Below the pieces are notes generated by a model, which was not told the origin of the DNA, did not search any database, and worked only from the letters and a program-made list of their open reading frames with translations. A DNA stretch of 64,000 bases, taken from positions 9,850,033-9,914,032 of the forward strand of contig NC_135194.1 of the NCBI RefSeq assembly GCF_050948175.1, read 5' to 3'. The stretch's first letter is position 1. The number at the start of each line of letters is the position of its first letter. This document shows, in pieces, positions 60,523 through 64,000 of the stretch. The translations under genes and the position numbers were made by a program. This DNA comes from Xylocopa sonorina. Lineage: Eukaryota; Arthropoda; Insecta; Hymenoptera; Apidae.

Positions 60523-63500
60523 CTACTTCTTTTTCTTTACGTTCTCGGAGCGAACGGTACGTGGAAAGATATTTGTCGCTCGATGCGTCCAAGTACGTAG
60601 TGCAGGGCAGATAAATTGGGGCGATAGGTGCATTAGGAGCGGTAGCTGATGATTGGGAGAACGGACGCTTGGAGGATGGGTGGTATCGTTGTTTAAATGT
60701 TTCAGTTCTCTGTGGCCCATTAAATTTTAGTATCGATGAGAAATTGGGTATACGTGCTTCTTTCAATGTTATGTCATTACGTTTGGAATTGATGGCTAAT
60801 TATAAATTGCAATCGATGCTCTTTATGGATGTATTTCTTTTCTTTATGGGAAATTAATTTTGCTACAGTAACTCGAAAGCTTCTTGAAGAATTAGAGTGG
60901 AAGAAATTGCAAAATATGATACGCTCGTGACCGATAATTGAGTTTGAGCACAGAAAATGGAGAATCGCGCGGTCAAAGGTTCGAGGAGAAATCGAAAGAA
61001 GCCTTGCAGGAACTTAACTGGGTCCATCTTATCAGACAGTTAAACGCTCTTCGTTAGAGAAATGGCTGCAAAGCCGAAAATCGTCAGCGCGACATCGTTC
61101 ACGAAGCTGTTAACAGGATGAATGGTAAAGGTGGACTCATAACAGAGATAAAGAACGACAGGGGGTTCAAAGAAATTACCATGCAAAGGATTGTTGCGGG
61201 ACGGAATCGACTTTTCCTACCTCGGTCCAAAACGAGATCGACTTTTGTAGGTGAATCCTTTTAGGGATGAAATCTTTATTGCGCATAATTACGCGGAAGC
61301 GGTGCCGTCACGGAACGACTCTTAAGGCCAGAAAATAGTAACCGTAGAACGCTCGAGTGGATGAAAGAGTATACTAATTGGGTAAAAATTAAACTGTTAC
61401 TTTAAGGCATAACGACAAGCAAAGCTGTTATTACAGAGGTTTCACAGTGTTTGCGATACATGTTCACATTCACCGAGAACTTTACAATGGTTTTAAATAT
61501 CAGTATGAATACTACATTTCAAGTTTGTTAAAGCAGAAAAGTAATTTCCTTCCTTATGTCATTATTATTGTTATATTTGACGACATATTTGATATAGCAA
61601 AGTATATGATAACAAGAAAAAGAAAATCGTTTCAAATAAGACATTCCATTTGAAAGAAACGAAACACGCCCCCATTCGATTTGCACACTTCCATCCACCC
61701 CAAATTTGCTAACTCCCAAACGATAGAAATCGCAAAATTATTTAATAACAAAATAACTAGGAATATCAGAGATTTTCTACAGAGAATAGCGCAAGTGCCG
61801 CAGCAGAAGTAACAGATATCGCGCGGGCCGATATTAAAATTCTTCTGATAATTCCAAAAGAATTCCACATTGGAGCCAATGTCGCGGGTAACAGTAGAAA
61901 GCGCGCTCTTCCGTAATTAAACGTAAACGGTTTGAAAAGCGCGACACGAATTCTTCGGCGCAAGTCCGCGCTGAATTCTACGAAGCGTGGTTCTACGTCG
62001 AAACCGTGGCCGAGGCATTCCTAAGCATAAATTCGCGCGGTGGAACGCGGCTGAACATTTGTCGTCAGCGCGGCCAACCCGAGCCTACGTCCTCGGGTAG
62101 TGCACGGTGCCCGTATCCGGTACACGTTCACGCGAGGGCAGGGGGCGGCGTGCGTAGCCGGAACTCGCGCCTCTTCCCGGAACTTAACCAGCGCCGTTCT
62201 GCTGGCGGCGCGTTTTGCTTGGGAGCACGCTCGAGCAGAGATCTGGTATCTAATAACGCGATTCCTGGCCTCCTCTCTCGCGGCGACAACCTCTCCCGTC
62301 CACCCTGCTCCTTCGTCCTTTCTCACGAGGGCGACGCTCGATTTTCGAACCTCCGCCGCGACGCGACTCCTCGATCTTGACGTGCTTGGAACGCGAGCCA
62401 ATACGATTGTTCGAACGTCCTGTTTGGAAATTCTGTTTTGAGCATCGAAGTTGTTGAACGGATGCGAGTAATTAATTATGGAAGATTGAAGAAGCTGTGT
62501 TTGTTAAGCTGATGATCGAATGAATAGCAGGCTATTTCAATATGGAATTTGGTATCCATCGTGGTAGGAATAATTGAACGTGTACGCAGGTCGAAGTCAT
62601 TCGACTGTGCAAATATAAATGTGAGACGGAAACTGTGCTTGTATGCACAGTTCAAATTGTGCGTTACAAGTTAACGCTTTAGTCAGCAGTTTCTTAGGTG
62701 GTAAATATTTCGTTAGACGGTATGAGAAACGTCTGCTTTCAATCTCCGTAAACTATACCAGACATTTTTCAAATCTTCAAGAAACAATAAGAATGACATA
62801 GTAATTTAACAGATAAATATCCAGCGACTTCACCAAATAAAAAGACTTCACAGTATTCAATAAATTTATAGTTCATCGTCATATGTTCTAGAAAACCGAA
62901 CACGCGAAAAGCGAAAAGAGGGATGCAACCCCCGATCAAGCTATAACGTCGCTGACGCGTGTCGCGGGAATGCGAGACGCGGGTTCCACGGTGGTCCAGA
63001 CGGGGCGATGAAATCTTGGGGATGGAAAAGCGCGGCACCGCTGACTGCGCGCACACCCGCAGAGAGAGGGACGCGTGGCGGCGGAGTGCCCCGCCAGACG
63101 CTGTAAATTTTATGGGCCGGATAAGGGAGCAAACTTGTAGGGAATGCTCGTAAAGATACTTTACTGTATATTTACATCCCGGCATAATACGTTACGTGAG
63201 TTAATACCGTCCGTTAAGTGAATCGAAAGACGGTTCGATTGCGTTTCCGGCCGCCGCTTCGATCGAGACCAGGGAATAAAGGAGCAAGCGGTGGAAGGAA
63301 GGGGACGAGGCGGGGGATGGGGCGCAGGAGGAAAAGGAAAAGAGTTATCGACCTCGTATATCCACGATTGGAGTGTCGGTGATTCGCTGCCCCCGCACGA
63401 CGCTACTCTTTCCGGTTATCACCGTCGAGAGAAAAAAAAAGAGAAAGAGGAGGATAACTCTTCCTCTTTCTCCGTTGGTTCGCGGCTGACTCGAAATTGG

Positions 63501-64000
63501 AAAATTATCGCCGCTCGATTAATCGGCCTGATTCGGTGGACGTAGCGATACACGGAACACAGCGCGAGACAGCTTGTTCCGGGCTACGAGCTCCATATGA
63601 CGCACAGTGGCCAATTTCGACGATCTGGCTTGACAAATTTATTGGCGGGTGGATGCGTCGCGCGGATTTCTGCCGCAGCTTTATTTGTTTTTACAAGAGG
63701 CATAAAACAACGCGTGTCTTCGCAGAGATGCGAAACGTACGATGTGGGTCAGAGATTGTAGTCGAATCGAGACAGGGGATGAGAACGCGTCCGATAGTTA
63801 ATGACTACTCAAAATGCACGCGAACTGCATACGCGGTGTGACGCACTTGCCTTCGTTCGAAACGCGTTCCAAAAATCCAAGTCGACCAACGTGAAAATAC
63901 CTGGCTAATTTGATGAAAAAAAGGGGTGGAAATGTAAAAATCACGTCCTTCATTCTGTCGATCGCGAATTATTCCGTATTACTCTTCCGTATCCCGCGGC
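60523..64000. other. Noncoding stretch to window end
   Basis: AT-rich at 60700-61760, GC-rich at 61980-62400 and purine-rich at 63280-63330. A small hairpin AACTGTGC/GCACAGTT with a 6-nt loop lies at 62631-62652. Frames of 113-138 codons in GC-rich DNA lack motifs. The right edge shows no truncated gene that I recognise. Confidence 0.45.

Noticed and set aside
1..64000. CRISPR array, rRNA, prophage or bacterial operon
   Set aside because: No regularly spaced identical repeats, no rRNA-like sequence, no tightly packed frames with ribosome-binding sites; the composition and structure are eukaryotic.

Overview
This window looks like a piece of an insect nuclear genome, most likely Hymenoptera (bee, ant or wasp). 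The reasons are mixed GC content with alternating AT-rich and CpG-rich blocks, no CpG depletion, many TAATTA-rich segments, almost no intact transposons, and no compact coding. I read organism and composition by eye and did not compute them. There is no operon, rRNA, tRNA or CRISPR array, and no protein that I can name with confidence. Most of the sequence reads as a gene desert or as one or more very large introns, so nearly all translatable frames are chance products. The longest ones lie in CT-rich or GC-rich stretches.

The best coding candidate is an exon-like block on the minus strand at about 40959-41431. It is open across its length, has balanced codons and residues, and has plausible splice sites. 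I do not recognise its product. Weaker coding candidates lie at 6155-6445 and 35115-35360 (minus strand, real ATG starts). A 1.1-kb minus-strand open frame at 57221-58330 is unusually long but has features of noncoding DNA.

Mobile DNA is sparse and broken. There is a solo Tc1-like terminal repeat at about 37508-37556, a possible non-LTR reverse-transcriptase C-terminal remnant at 45839-46033, and two short AGGGTGTCYC transposon-end-like sequences (4183, 40073). Divergent two- or three-copy local duplications lie at 25693-26004, 35490-35756, 49331-49405 and 54955-55105.

The most interesting signal is regulatory. Hand counts show three octamers far above what base composition predicts: AAATGGCG (17 sites, about 2 expected; the Pho/YY1 GCCAT core), AGGGTGGC (12 sites, about 1 expected; a CACCC/KLF-like box) and ATGCAAAT (11 sites, about 3 expected; the POU octamer). 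There is also a dense homeodomain-core cluster at 55583-55719, a symmetric TAATTAAT palindrome at 9594-9643, two ATGGCGCCAT palindromes, and hairpins at 38143-38209, 40719-40782 and 57635-57675. Together these fit a long-range regulatory landscape around a developmental gene outside the window. That is an inference from sequence only.
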